Assembly: GCF_014648075.1 (NCBI RefSeq)
Contig: NZ_BMQK01000012.1
Coordinates: 62,001 to 126,000 of the forward strand
Source of the DNA: Streptomyces ruber
Lineage (GTDB): Bacteria > Actinomycetota > Actinomycetes > Streptomycetales > Streptomycetaceae
Length of the DNA stretch: 64,000 nucleotides
Direction: 5' to 3'
Shown: piece by piece, positions 8,457 through 16,791 of the stretch
How the letters are laid out: each line of letters starts with the position of its first letter
Numbering within the stretch: the first letter of the stretch is position 1
The notes under the pieces: model-generated
Database searches by the model: none
What the model was told of the DNA's origin: nothing
Seen by the model: the letters and a program-made list of their open reading frames with translations, nothing else
Made by a program: the position numbers and the translations under genes

Positions 8457-9784
8457 GGGAGATCCACCTCGAGCGTGGTCGGGCCGCCCGGTGGGCTGGT
8501 GATCAGCATCGTACCGTCGTGGGCCGCCACCCGGCGGCGGATGCCCGTCAGGCCGGAACCGCCTCCTCCGCCCGTCTCCGCGCCGCCCCGGCCGTCGTCC
8601 TCGATGCGCAGGTGCAGCCGTCCGCCCCGGACGCGCACGGTGACGGCCGCCTGCCGGGCGCCGCTGTGCTTGGCGATGTTGGTCAGGGCTTCGGCGACCA
8701 CGAAGTAGGCGGTGGCCTCCACGGAGGCGGCGCACCGCTGCTCCGTGTCGACCTGCGTACGGCAGGGGACGGGGCTCTCGGCGGCCAGTCCGGACAGGGC
8801 GCCCGCGAGGCCCCGGTCGGTGAGGACGGGCGGCAGGATGCTGCGGGAGACGGTGCGCAGCTCCGCGAGGGCCTGTTCGGCCGCGGAGTGGGCGCGCTCC
8901 AGCAGCTCCTCGGCCCCGGCCGGATCGCGGGCCACCATGCGGCGGGCCGCGCCGAGCAGCACGGTGACGCTGACGATGCGGTTCTGGGTGCCGTCGTGCA
9001 GCGAGCGTTCGATGCGGCGCAACTCGGCGGCGTGCGCGTCCAGGGCGGCGGCACGGGTGGCGGTCAGCTCGGCGACCCGCAGGGACAGGTCGGTGCCGGC
9101 CCCGGCCGTCAGCAGCCGGCGGCCGGGGACGGCCTGGAGCCGGGCCATCCCCGGGCCCAGGCCCAGGAGGACGGCCGTCCAGCCGAGCCCCAGCAGGGTC
9201 ACCGCGGCTGCTTCCGGCCAGCTGCGCGCGGTTCCCAGCCCGATGGATGTGCTGGTGGTTCCCTCGGGCATCAGGGGCCACAGCAGCGGGAAGACGGTGT
9301 CGCGGACGGCGGCGACCGGCAGCAGGAGGCCGAGCAGCCCCAGCAGCAGTCCGCCGGTGGCGTGCCGCATCAGCCAGCGTGCCTCCCGCTGGGTCGTGAC
9401 GTCGAGGACGGCGGTCCGCAGCCGGGTGGGCGGCGGCTCGGGCGCCGGCACCTCGGCGCCGTGACGGGCGAGCCGTGCGCGTTCCCACCCGGCCAGCGCG
9501 TGCAGGGCGCGCACCGCCACGGGAGCCAGCAGCAGACCCACCCCGAGCGGCACGGTCACCGCGGCGAGAGCGAGCAGGAGGAGCACGGCGAGCGCCGCCA
9601 GCGCCGTACCGAGCCCGCTGACCAGCTCGGCGAGAGCCCGCCGCGCCCCGGCGGCCGTCTGCACCACGGTGGCCCGGGGGCCCGTGTCCCGGCCACCCGT
9701 GTCCCGGCCACCCGTGCCCCGGCCACCCGTGCCCCGGTCTGCTCGGAGAGCCGTGGTGCTGCTCCGGGTCGTCGTCATCCGCAT
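8447..9784 (-). CDS. sensor histidine kinase (HisKA_3 type)
   Basis: A membrane sensor kinase of about 445 residues. The order is a low-complexity start with a repeated TGGRDTGG unit (about residues 15-30), a hydrophobic stretch with several membrane segments (about 45-230), the phospho-acceptor ERSLHDGTQNRIVSVTVLLG, and a HATPase with ALTNIAKHSGA (N box) and DDGRGG (G1). The partner regulator is the next gene, with overlapping codons. ATG 9784 follows AGGAAAGG; ATG 9778 is equally possible. The promoter region holds the second copy of the GTACAGC palindrome, consistent with autoregulation. The signal is unknown; membrane stress is a guess based on the co-regulated CPBP protease. Confidence 0.9.
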   Translation of the reverse strand: MRMTTTRSSTTALRADRGTGGRGTGGRDTGGRDTGPRATVVQTAAGARRALAELVSGLGTALAALAVLLLLALAAVTVPLGVGLLLAPVAVRALHALAGWERARLARHGAEVPAPEPPPTRLRTAVLDVTTQREARWLMRHATGGLLLGLLGLLLPVAAVRDTVFPLLWPLMPEGTTSTSIGLGTARSWPEAAAVTLLGLGWTAVLLGLGPGMARLQAVPGRRLLTAGAGTDLSLRVAELTATRAAALDAHAAELRRIERSLHDGTQNRIVSVTVLLGAARRMVARDPAGAEELLERAHSAAEQALAELRTVSRSILPPVLTDRGLAGALSGLAAESPVPCRTQVDTEQRCAASVEATAYFVVAEALTNIAKHSGARQAAVTVRVRGGRLHLRIEDDGRGGAETGGGGGSGLTGIRRRVAAHDGTMLITSPPGGPTTLEVDLPCG

Positions 9785-9858
9785 CCCCTTTCCTACCCCG
9801 ACGACCCTAGGACCCCTCCGGTGGAGCTGTGGCGCCGAGTCCGTAGCGGGCCCGGAGA

Positions 9859-9874
9859 GTACAGCCTGCTGTAC
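9859..9874. promoter_or_regulatory. palindromic operator copy 2 (GTACAGC-N2-GCTGTAC)
   Basis: GTACAGC-CT-GCTGTAC is a perfect dyad; its arms extend to GGAGA and TCTCC with one bulged base. It sits between the divergent sensor kinase gene and a small membrane-protein gene and could control both. Confidence 0.7.
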
Positions 9875-9965
9875 CTCTCCTCCGGCAAGCTGCTGGATCG
9901 CCCGGACCCCCGCCCCGTCCGTAGCGTCCCCGGTGACCAAGGAGCTTCCAGGAAGGGCGGCAGCC

Positions 9966-10199
9966 ATGCGGCGGACCGAGCACAACGTCTCGACCAACAC
10001 TCCGGACACGAGCGGTGCGGCCGATGCCACCGCTCCGGACTTCGTCCGCGCGGCGCTGTGGACCGTCGTCGTACTCGGCTGCCTCGGCAACATGGTCGCC
10101 TCCTTCCACGACAACCTCCCGGTCCACCTGACTTGTGGTGTGGTTATCCTGCTGGCCGCCGGTGCGCTGGTCGCGCGGGCGCTGCGCGCGAGGCGATGA
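9966..10199 (+). CDS. small two-helix membrane protein
   Basis: A 77-residue protein with a polar N-terminus and two hydrophobic segments (AALWTVVVLGCLGNMVASF and LTCGVVILLAAGALVARAL) ending in RARR. AGGAAGG lies nine bases before ATG 9966. It is transcribed divergently from the sensor kinase, with the shared palindrome between them, so it may belong to the same regulon. It has no recognisable family. Confidence 0.7.
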   Translation: MRRTEHNVSTNTPDTSGAADATAPDFVRAALWTVVVLGCLGNMVASFHDNLPVHLTCGVVILLAAGALVARALRARR

Positions 10200-10334
10200 C
10201 CGGTCGCGTGCCCTGGAGGGTGTCTGACCGGCTGTTCTCCATCCGCTTCGACGGCAGCGCGGCGCGACGCTGCTGCGGTTCGAGAACAGCCCGCGGTTCC
10301 TCACCTGCGCCCCTGGCCGGCCCGGATCGCGGCA

Positions 10335-10908
10335 GGGAGCCCCGCATCCGGTCGGACGGCGCTGGGTGGGGGACGACTTGTTCAGTACGGCGCGCGTGGC
10401 GGCGGTGCGCTGCGCGGTGCGCAGGGCGGCGCAGCCGAGGAGGCCGCCGAGGGTGTCGGCGATCAGGTCGTTGATGTCGACGGCGCGTCCATTGCCGAGG
10501 GCGATGTACTGAAGCAGTTGTGCGAGCTCGATCCCGAGGCTGGCGAGGGCGCAGAGCGCGACGGTGCGACCGCGGTGAAGCGGTGGGAGAGCAGTGACGG
10601 GAGGAAGCCGAGGGGGACGAGCATGATGACATGGGGGATCATGGAGATGCCGGCTGTGAGCAGCGGGATCGGCTGGATCTGGCCGGTCCGGGGTGCCTCG
10701 TTGCGGTATGCGCCGACGTAGACCCACAGGGGAAGACCGTGATGGCGGCGACCCCTGCCGCGTAGAGCGCTGTCAGGGCCCGGAGTGCCAGCGGGCCGCC
10801 GCGTCACCCGGGGGTGCCGCCTCGTCGGCGTGCGAGGGCGAGGGGAGCGAAGACCGCGAGCGCCGGGCCGAGGACGGCAGCGGTGGGGATCTGGGTCTGG
10901 AAGTTCAC
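10335..10908 (-). pseudogene. VanZ family membrane protein, frameshifted
   Basis: A VanZ-like protein can be followed across three frames. It starts with GTG 10908 behind AAGGAG (NFQTQIPTAAVLGPALAVFA), meets an in-frame TGA at 10804-10806, and continues in the same frame with ALRALTALYAAGV. It then shifts to VYVGAYRNEAPRTGQ and MIPHVIMLVPLGFLPSLL, and shifts again to TVALCALASLGIELAQLLQ and GRAVDINDLIADTLGG, the hallmark C-terminal VanZ motif. One stop and two frameshifts make a functional product unlikely. The three-frame reading is what I see; the family call rests on the GIELAQ and DINDLIADTLGG blocks. Confidence 0.7.
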
Positions 10909-10924
10909 GTCGTACTCCTTGGTG

Positions 10925-11120
10925 CGCCCGTCGATCACCGTGCGGCTCCTGGAACAGCTTCGTACCTCCTCCTCCCGGCCGGCGCCCGCCACCCGGCTGT
11001 CCCCGCGCGAGGAGGAAGTCGTCATGCTGCTGGCCGAGGGCATGACCAACGCCGAGATCGCCACAGCCCTGTCCATCATCACCGGCACGGTCAAGACCCA
11101 CCTCGCCAACGTCCAGGCCG
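10925..11120 (+). pseudogene. response-regulator LuxR DNA-binding remnant
   Basis: Only the C-terminal HTH remains: ITVRLLEQLRTSS, then RLSPREEEVVMLLAEGMTNA and GTVKTHLANVQA. The receiver domain is absent, and the HTH breaks off where the MFS remnant on the other strand begins. This suggests a deletion junction near 11120. Confidence 0.65.
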
Positions 11121-11129
11121 GCAGACCGC

Positions 11130-11340
11130 CCGCCCGGTCCAGCCCGGGACCGTCGCACAGCGGGACGGTGAGTCCAGCGGCCAGGGCGCCTTCGCCGACC
11201 AGCATGGTGGGTGCACGCCGGACATCAGGCCCGCATGCCGGTGCAGGTCGCGTTCGACGAGGACGGGCACGACCACGTTCGACACAGTTGTCGCGGCTCG
11301 GGTGGTGGTGACGTGGCGCACGAGGAGTCCACGGCGCCGG
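11130..11340 (-). pseudogene. MFS transporter (CynX/NimT-like) fragment
   Basis: The minus strand carries TVSNVVVPVLVERDLHRHAG in one frame and GALAAGLTVPL in another. These are adjacent conserved blocks of cyanate/nitroimidazole-type major facilitator proteins. About 60 residues remain, with a frameshift between the blocks. Confidence 0.5.
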
Positions 11341-11408
11341 CCGTGGACTCGGGAGAGGCGTTCACGGCACCGCAACGATGTCCGTTGCGGCAGTGGCCCT
11401 CACCGGAC

Positions 11409-11764
11409 CTGAGAGCACTCGGCATCAGCGGCGCGCGTGATGGCGATCACTTCGTCGAGCCGGTCGCGCACAGCGAGCAGTTCGGTGATTCGCTGCGCGA
11501 TGCGGACGCGCTCGGCCACCAGCCGGTCCAGGAGTGCCGGGGCGCTTCCCCCGAGTCCACGCACGGCAGCACCTGGCGGACTACTTTGCTCGGCAGGCCC
11601 GCGGCGTACAGCTGCTGGATGAGCCGCACTCGGGCGACGGCGGTGTCGGGGTAGTGCCGCTGGCCGCCGGGGCTGCGGTCGGCCCGGAGCAGATCCTGTT
11701 CCTCGTAGTAGCGCAGCGCCCGGACGCTCACTCCCGCCTTCTCGGCGACCTCACCGATGCGCAC
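11409..11764 (-). pseudogene. MerR family regulator, C-terminal frameshift
   Basis: From GTG 11764 the protein begins RIGEVAEKAGVSVRALRYYE and RHYPDTAVARVRLIQQLYAA, a full MerR winged helix. After QVLPCVDSG the frame runs into HSWTGWWP, which is not MerR-like. The neighbouring frame gives PALLDRLVAERVRIAQRITE and DEVIAITRAADAECSQ, the expected coiled-coil dimerisation helix. A one-base slip in the G run near 11545 explains this. The gene is divergent from the oxidoreductase at 11913 and once probably controlled it. It may be nonfunctional, or the slip may be a sequencing error. Confidence 0.65.
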
Positions 11765-11801
11765 GGTCCTTCTCCGTGTCCGGGCTGCCCGCCCGACTTG
11801 C

Positions 11802-11821
11802 ACCTGACGTCAATGTCAGGT
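11802..11821. promoter_or_regulatory. MerR-type dyad operator
   Basis: ACCTGAC-GTCAAT-GTCAGGT is a perfect 7-6-7 inverted repeat between the divergent merR-like gene and the oxidoreductase gene. This is the expected place for a MerR-family operator between promoter elements. Confidence 0.65.
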
Positions 11822-11912
11822 TCTAGCGTAGTGGGCGTCGGCGCTCGCCGAGCATTCACCCCGTTGATCCCCTGAAACGGCCGGTCCCGGCCGCGTGGAA
11901 AGGCAGAACGTC

Positions 11913-12818
11913 ATGCGCGCAGTCCGCTATCACGAGTACGGCGGTGTGGAGACCCTCGTGGTCGAGCAGGCACCGGACCCCCATCCCGGGCCCGGCGAGA
12001 TCCGCATCCGCGTTGCGGCGGCCGGCGTCAACCCCGTCGACTGGAAGGTGCGCTCCGGCGCGGTACGCGAGGTGATCACCGTGGACCTGCCCGCTGTTCC
12101 CGGGCGTGATGCCGTCGGCGTGGTCGACGAGATCGGTGCGGGCGTACAGGGGGTGAGCATCGGCGACCGTGTCTTCGGACTGGGCGGTGTCACCGGCGCG
12201 ACGGCGGAACTGGCCGTGCTCTCGGCCTGGGCCCACGCGCCCGGCACCTGGACCGACGAGGAGGCCGCCGGCGCCGGTCTGGCATCCGTGACCGCCATGG
12301 GCGGGCTGAAGGCACTCGGCCCCCTGCGGGGGCGCACCCTTCTCGTCGAGGGCGCCGCCGGAGGCGTGGGCAGTGCCGCGGTCGAGATCGCGGTGGCTCG
12401 GGGCGCCACCGTGATCGGGACGGCCGGCGAGCGCAACCATGAGTTCCTCACCTCTCTCGGAGCCGTCCCCACCACCTACGGCACCGGCCTCGCGGAGCGC
12501 CTCGCCACCCTGGCTCCGGACGGTGTCGACATCGCGCTCGACACCGCGGCCTCCGGGTCCCTGGCCGACCTCGTCGCGATCGTGGGCGACCCTGCTCGCG
12601 TGTCGACGATCGCCGACTACGCCAACGCCCAGCGCCTGGGTGTGCATCTGGCCAACGCGGAGAACGACTCCACGCTCCTCGCCGAAGCGGGCGAACTCGG
12701 CCGGCAAGGCCGCTACACACCACGCATCGAACGGACCTACTCCATGGAAGAGATCGCGGAAGCGCACGCATACGCCGAGCGCGGACACACGCAGGGGAAG
12801 ATCGTGATCCGCATCTGA
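11913..12818 (+). CDS. NADP-dependent quinone oxidoreductase-like alcohol dehydrogenase
   Basis: A 301-residue zinc-less member of the medium-chain dehydrogenase/reductase superfamily (quinone oxidoreductase type). The GroES-like half begins MRAVRYHEYGGVETL and includes AAGVNPVDWKVRSG; the Rossmann half has VEGAAGGVGSAAVEIAVARGA (AxxGxxG). No structural zinc cysteines are seen. It would reduce quinones or enones with NADPH. GGAAAGGCAG precedes ATG 11913. It is divergent from a MerR gene with a dyad operator between them, an arrangement typical of redox- or drug-responsive control. Confidence 0.9.
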   Translation: MRAVRYHEYGGVETLVVEQAPDPHPGPGEIRIRVAAAGVNPVDWKVRSGAVREVITVDLPAVPGRDAVGVVDEIGAGVQGVSIGDRVFGLGGVTGATAELAVLSAWAHAPGTWTDEEAAGAGLASVTAMGGLKALGPLRGRTLLVEGAAGGVGSAAVEIAVARGATVIGTAGERNHEFLTSLGAVPTTYGTGLAERLATLAPDGVDIALDTAASGSLADLVAIVGDPARVSTIADYANAQRLGVHLANAENDSTLLAEAGELGRQGRYTPRIERTYSMEEIAEAHAYAERGHTQGKIVIRI

Positions 12819-13248
12819 GCCGGCCCCGCCGTTCAGGGCTTCCCGCAGCTTCGGCCGCGGGGAGCCGGCTGACGCACCCGTTGTTCACGGGTGACTCGGT
12901 GGCGCGTCCGGCGTCGCCGGCTGAGGAGTCGGCCCGGTCGTGGTCAGCCGCGGTGGAGGGGCGGCGCTTCCGGGAGCGCGGTGGCGCACGGAGGCGAGCC
13001 CCGGGTGCCGGTACCCGGTACCGGCTGTGTTCGTGGACCGACTGGTGGCCACGCGGATCCATCTGCGGCACGATCTGCCACACGCCGTCCCGTTGAGCGG
13101 CCGACACCGGACAGCACCGCCAGGCACGGATTCCGTGAAGCCGGGCAACGAATCGGGGTGAGACCGACAGGGGCCGGCGCCGCGTCGAAGCCGTGCTCCT
13201 TCCGCCTTCACGAACGGAGCGACGTGGTCCCGAGCGGGAGTGAGACGC
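12819..13248. other. no gene seen
   Basis: The frames here are short, overlap on both strands and match no family I know. I see no RNA gene. Confidence 0.4.
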
Positions 13249-14472
13249 TTATCCCCACCACTGCTCGACGGCCGCCTGATACTCGGGCGAGGACACGAAC
13301 CCGATAACCGCGTCCTGGTGATTGAGGCTGGCTCGGAGACTTTCGGTCCAGGATCGCCATCCGTCGGTGTCCGGTTGGCGACGGAGATAGCGTTCGTAGA
13401 GACTGTGGCTGAGGTTCCGGCAGTATTCCTCGGACAGCACGAAGCCGCGCGCGACTTCGTAGCGTGGCATTCCCTGCTGCATACGCTGCTGCCAGTCCGC
13501 GAATCCACCGGCATCCGGCGGGCGGGCGAGCAGGCGGCGGTAGAGTGAGTCGATGAATGCGTCGTCCGACGGATACTTGTCGCGGTACTCGGCGCTGTCG
13601 AGGATTCCGACGATCGCCGACTGCCTGCCCATGCCCTGCTGCAGTTGACTGCGCCAGGAAGCCAGTCCCGCCGGTTCCGGTGCCCGGTCCAGCAGCGTGA
13701 AGTACAGGTCGGTTGCGATCTGACCGGAGTGTTCCTCCGAGTAGCAGAAGCCGCGCGCTACGTCCTGAGGGTTGGCTCCTGAGAAGAGACTGCGAATCCA
13801 GCCGTCGAGACCCTCGTCGTCGAAACGGCGCCCGAGGATGTCGCGATACAGCGACGCCACCCAGATGTGACGTCGATATACGTGGCGCATGCCGGTGCGG
13901 TCGTCCGCCGCCGGGGTTGACGGCGTCGGGTAGAAGGGATTCATCGTGGAGTTGGGAACATTCGTGTGGCCGAGGCCCAGGGAATGTCCGAACTCATGCA
14001 CCATGACCGTCAACAGGTCGAAACCGGAGCCAGTGAGGCCCTCCTGCCAGGTTTCATCCTCATCGAAGTGGGCGTCTCCGGCGAGAGCGCCACTGTTGGG
14101 CGGAGGGAAGAAGGCGTGGGCGAGCACCATGCCGGGACCGTCGAACGCATTGCCGTCGTCGTGTTCGCCCACCGCAAACCGTATTTCGATGTCCGGCGTG
14201 TCGGCCGTCTCCCGGAACACCAGAGGAACCACGGCTGACCACCGGTCCAGCGCAGTGGTGATGAGCGCTCGTTGGCGGTCTTGAGGCATATCATCGGATA
14301 GCTTGTTGACGCGGTAGGTGATGATCGAATGGTCCCAGACGGTCCCGAACGCCACGAAGGTGCCAAGGCCGGGGTGGGCGGTGCCACGTCGGTCGGGGAA
14401 TCCACACCGAGGCCGCTCGAACAGCTTGTCCGTGGCCTCGTCCATCTCTCCGGTAGCAGGCAGCAATGCCAT
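13249..14472 (-). CDS. matrixin-type zinc metalloprotease with DUF4214 repeats
   Basis: A 407-residue protein. Residues 21-27 (PRCGFPD) match the matrix-metalloprotease cysteine switch that blocks the zinc. The catalytic domain follows, with HEFGHSLGLGH at about 159-169 (HExxHxxGxxH) and the Met-turn STMNPFY. The rest contains four repeats of about 50 residues of DUF4214 type (SLYRDILGRRFDDEGLDGWI, DLYFTLLDRAPEPAG, SLYRRLLARPPDAGG, SLYERYLRRQPDTDG). No signal peptide is seen. GC is lower and codons less biased than in the neighbours, suggesting transfer. The ATG at 14472 leaves an incomplete propeptide; see the upstream entry for the interrupted N-terminus. Confidence 0.85.
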   Translation of the reverse strand: MALLPATGEMDEATDKLFERPRCGFPDRRGTAHPGLGTFVAFGTVWDHSIITYRVNKLSDDMPQDRQRALITTALDRWSAVVPLVFRETADTPDIEIRFAVGEHDDGNAFDGPGMVLAHAFFPPPNSGALAGDAHFDEDETWQEGLTGSGFDLLTVMVHEFGHSLGLGHTNVPNSTMNPFYPTPSTPAADDRTGMRHVYRRHIWVASLYRDILGRRFDDEGLDGWIRSLFSGANPQDVARGFCYSEEHSGQIATDLYFTLLDRAPEPAGLASWRSQLQQGMGRQSAIVGILDSAEYRDKYPSDDAFIDSLYRRLLARPPDAGGFADWQQRMQQGMPRYEVARGFVLSEEYCRNLSHSLYERYLRRQPDTDGWRSWTESLRASLNHQDAVIGFVSSPEYQAAVEQWWG

Positions 14473-14583
14473 CGCCTGACAGGCGCGAACCGCCGCTCGC
14501 CCCTAAGGCGAGTTGATGTCCGTGTCTTCAGCTAGATAGCCGAACTCTCGCAGATAGTCGGCCGCACGCTTCTCATCGACCAT
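14473..14583 (-). pseudogene. amber-interrupted propeptide start of the metalloprotease
   Basis: In the same frame as the metalloprotease, ATG 14583 follows a strong GAAGGAAG ribosome site and encodes MVDEKRAADYLREFGYLAED. A TAG at 14503-14505 is followed by GRAAVRACQAMALLPATGEM, which is the expected peptidoglycan-binding-like MMP propeptide (YLxxFGYL, TGxxDxAT). So either one stop mutation split the gene or translation restarts downstream. The upstream ribosome site is far better than anything before 14472. Confidence 0.7.
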
Positions 14584-14703
14584 GCCGCTTCCTTCTCCCC
14601 GACCGTAGAACTAATCTCGCGTACTGTGTCCGGCTCCTGGCCGAGACGTCCTGTGGCGCAGTTCGTGCCGGCCTGTCGAGTGCCGCCTCACCGAAAGGCG
14701 TAA

Positions 14704-14871
14704 TCATTCACCCGGCGTTACTGAAGTTACCCCCATTGCGGATACCGGCCCGACAGTGTGGTACGCCTCAGCGTCCTGCGTGGAGCCGAAGATGGCCAGA
14801 GCGTTTCCAGGAATCGGGTCTATCACTTGCGAAAAGCCCCGGCGGAACGTTTTCGCAGGCATCATCGCCAT
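14704..14871 (-). CDS. 55-residue hypothetical protein
   Basis: An open frame of 55 residues (MAMMPAKTFRRGFSQVID... TSVTPGE) with moderate GC and a mixed, natural amino-acid composition unlike the Arg/Pro-rich shadow frames. It lies 120 bases upstream of, and co-oriented with, the metalloprotease. The ribosome site is weak (GGGGAGC, 14 bases away). I do not recognise it; it could also be the tail of a lost gene. Confidence 0.35.
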   Translation of the reverse strand: MAMMPAKTFRRGFSQVIDPIPGNALAIFGSTQDAEAYHTVGPVSAMGVTSVTPGE

Positions 14872-15314
14872 GCGCTCGCGACGCTTGCTCCCCGTCCGGC
14901 CACCCCGCCCACATCTCTGCGGGGCTGCGGGGAATTCCTCGCACAGCGCATTGCCGACCCGCCCGACTCTCTCTGAGTGCGGTGCATGGGCGGGCGGGTG
15001 ACTCGGGCAGTCGGCCATCCCCAACGGGTGGGCAGAGTCAGCCGCCCCCCGACATAGGCACACGGGGTCCGGCTCTCCCCGGTGCCGGCGCCGGCGTCGG
15101 CGCCCGTCACCCGGCCGGCTCGACATCGAGAAGGCAACAGCCGCTACCGGCCGAAGCCGACCGGTCCGTTGATGTCCCGCGCCTGTACGACCGCCGTAGC
15201 CGTAGCGAATCGCCTCACCCCCCGTCGACCCTGCTTCGGGGCCAGCACGGTCGCCGCGAAGCGCGTGCGGCCCGGGAGCCGGGGGCCCTGGGCCGCGGAG
15301 TGGCGAGCGTGTGC
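14872..15314. other. no gene seen
   Basis: I see no conserved motifs in any frame and no RNA gene. Confidence 0.4.
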
Positions 15315-15446
15315 TCAGTGGGAGCGGGGTCTGGCCTTGGTGGCGTGGCGGGCGGCCTTGTAGGTCTCGGGCAGGAAGCGGTGTTCGACGGCGGTGCGCC
15401 GGCGCAGGCTGCGGTGTGCCGTCTTCTCTTCGTGTGTGAGGGACAT
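15315..15446 (-). CDS. 43-residue basic protein downstream of the TRAP permease
   Basis: ATG 15446 follows GGGGGAGCT and begins 24 bases after the permease stop. The product is short and highly charged (MSLTHEEKTAHRSLRRRTAV... ATKARPRSH), with 43 residues, many Arg, Lys and His. The ribosome site and spacing support translation in the permease operon. The function is unknown. It is below the length at which most gene callers report. Confidence 0.5.
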   Translation of the reverse strand: MSLTHEEKTAHRSLRRRTAVEHRFLPETYKAARHATKARPRSH

Positions 15447-15470
15447 CAGGTAGCTCCGGGGGAGGGGCGG

Positions 15471-16755
15471 TCAGTGCGGGACGGGCAGCACGCCGAGGGC
15501 GATGGCGGTGCCGATGAACAGGAACGGGACGACGTAGAACACGATGAGCGGCACGAACGTGCGGACCGGGTTGACCTGCGCGAGGCTGGTCGAGATGTAG
15601 ATCGCGGACGCGCCGGGCGGCGATGCGCCCTCGGTCGAGGCGAAGGTCAGGATGGCGCAGGCGGCGAGCACGGGATGCACCCCGGCCGTCACCAGCACCG
15701 AGAACGCGACTCTGCCGACCGTGGCGATGGTGGCGGTGGAGCTGAGCGGGCCCGCCACCAGGACGACGACCACGCCCACGATCAGGGCGGCGATCAGCGG
15801 CGGGGCGCAGAGGCCGTTGAGCAGACCGCCGAGCTGCTCGGACAGCCCGAGCGCGGCCAGGACGGCGCCGCCGGCGAAGGCGAAGACGAGCGTGGCGCCG
15901 ATGTCCTTGAACCGGGGCGCGGACTCCTCCATCAGCTCCGCCCAGGCCCGCCGGCTCCTGGGCAGCTGCCTGCGGCCCACTGTCGCGGAGACCAGCCCGA
16001 GCAGGACCGGGATCCACACCAGGATGTCGATGGCGTCGACGGCGCTCTCGCCGAGCGCCGAGGCCAGGGCGGCTCCACCGGCTCCGAAGGTCAGGACGAT
16101 CGGCACGGCGATCGCCACGAACACGAGCAGGGACGTCCATCCGCGGCGCAGACTGCTCAGGAAGCCGGGTATCTCGTCGGCCGGCACGGGGGCGATCTTG
16201 TAGCGGCGGACGAAGTACGTCACGCACAGCAGGCGCCAGGCCGCACACCAGCCGGCTGTGGCGAACATGGCCATCAGCAGTTGGTCGACCGAGACCAGGG
16301 GTGCGACCGCGGCCGAGCCGATGAGCACGAAGGAGGACGCGCTGGGCGGGATGATGGTGCCGTTGCCCGCGTTGCCCGCGTTGCCCGCGTTGCCCGCGTT
16401 GCCCGCGTTGCCCGCGTTGCCCGCGTTGCCCGCGTTGCCCGCGTTGCCCGCGTTGCCGGCGACCACGGTGGCCGCGATCCGCGGCTCCCAGTTGGACCGG
16501 CTCATCCACGGGATGGCGACCGCCCCGATCGTCGCGGCGTTCGCCGAGCCCGAGTGCGCGACGCTGCCGAAGGCCGCCGAGCCGACGGTCGCCACGTATC
16601 CGGCGCCGCCTCGGACCCTGCCCAGGACGGAGCTGAGGATGTCGACCTGCCGGTGGATGACGCCCGCGCGATGCAGCACCGTTCCGACGAAGGTGAAGGC
16701 CTTCGCCGTGAAGACGATGTTCTGGCTCGCGGCCTCCTTGCGGCCCGTCCAGGCC
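15471..16755 (-). pseudogene. TRAP transporter large permease (DctM type), 5'-truncated
   Basis: The product matches the large membrane subunit of TRAP dicarboxylate transporters: GYVATVGSAAFGSVAHSGSA, AATIGAVAIPWMSR, GTIIPPSASSFVLIG, and late helices such as GPLSSTATIATVGR and TEGASPPGASAIYI. No start codon with a ribosome site exists: upstream of FTAKAFTFVGTVLHRAG the frame runs into unrelated sequence, so about the first 60-80 residues are missing. Between AATVVAG and GTIIPPS, a tightly conserved place, about ten copies of an Asn-Ala-Gly unit are inserted. No DctQ or DctP gene is nearby. It is probably inactive. Confidence 0.65.
16367..16453. repeat. 9-bp tandem repeat (GTTGCCCGC), about ten copies
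   Basis: About ten perfect copies of a 9-base unit in the TRAP permease remnant, read on the minus strand as Asn-Ala-Gly. Every unit keeps the frame. Confidence 0.9.
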
Positions 16756-16791
16756 AGTTCGGGGAAGGTGGCCGCACCGGGAACCGGCGCA

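Noticed and set aside
16367..16453. CRISPR array
   Set aside because: The repeats are contiguous 9-base units without spacers and lie inside a coding frame.
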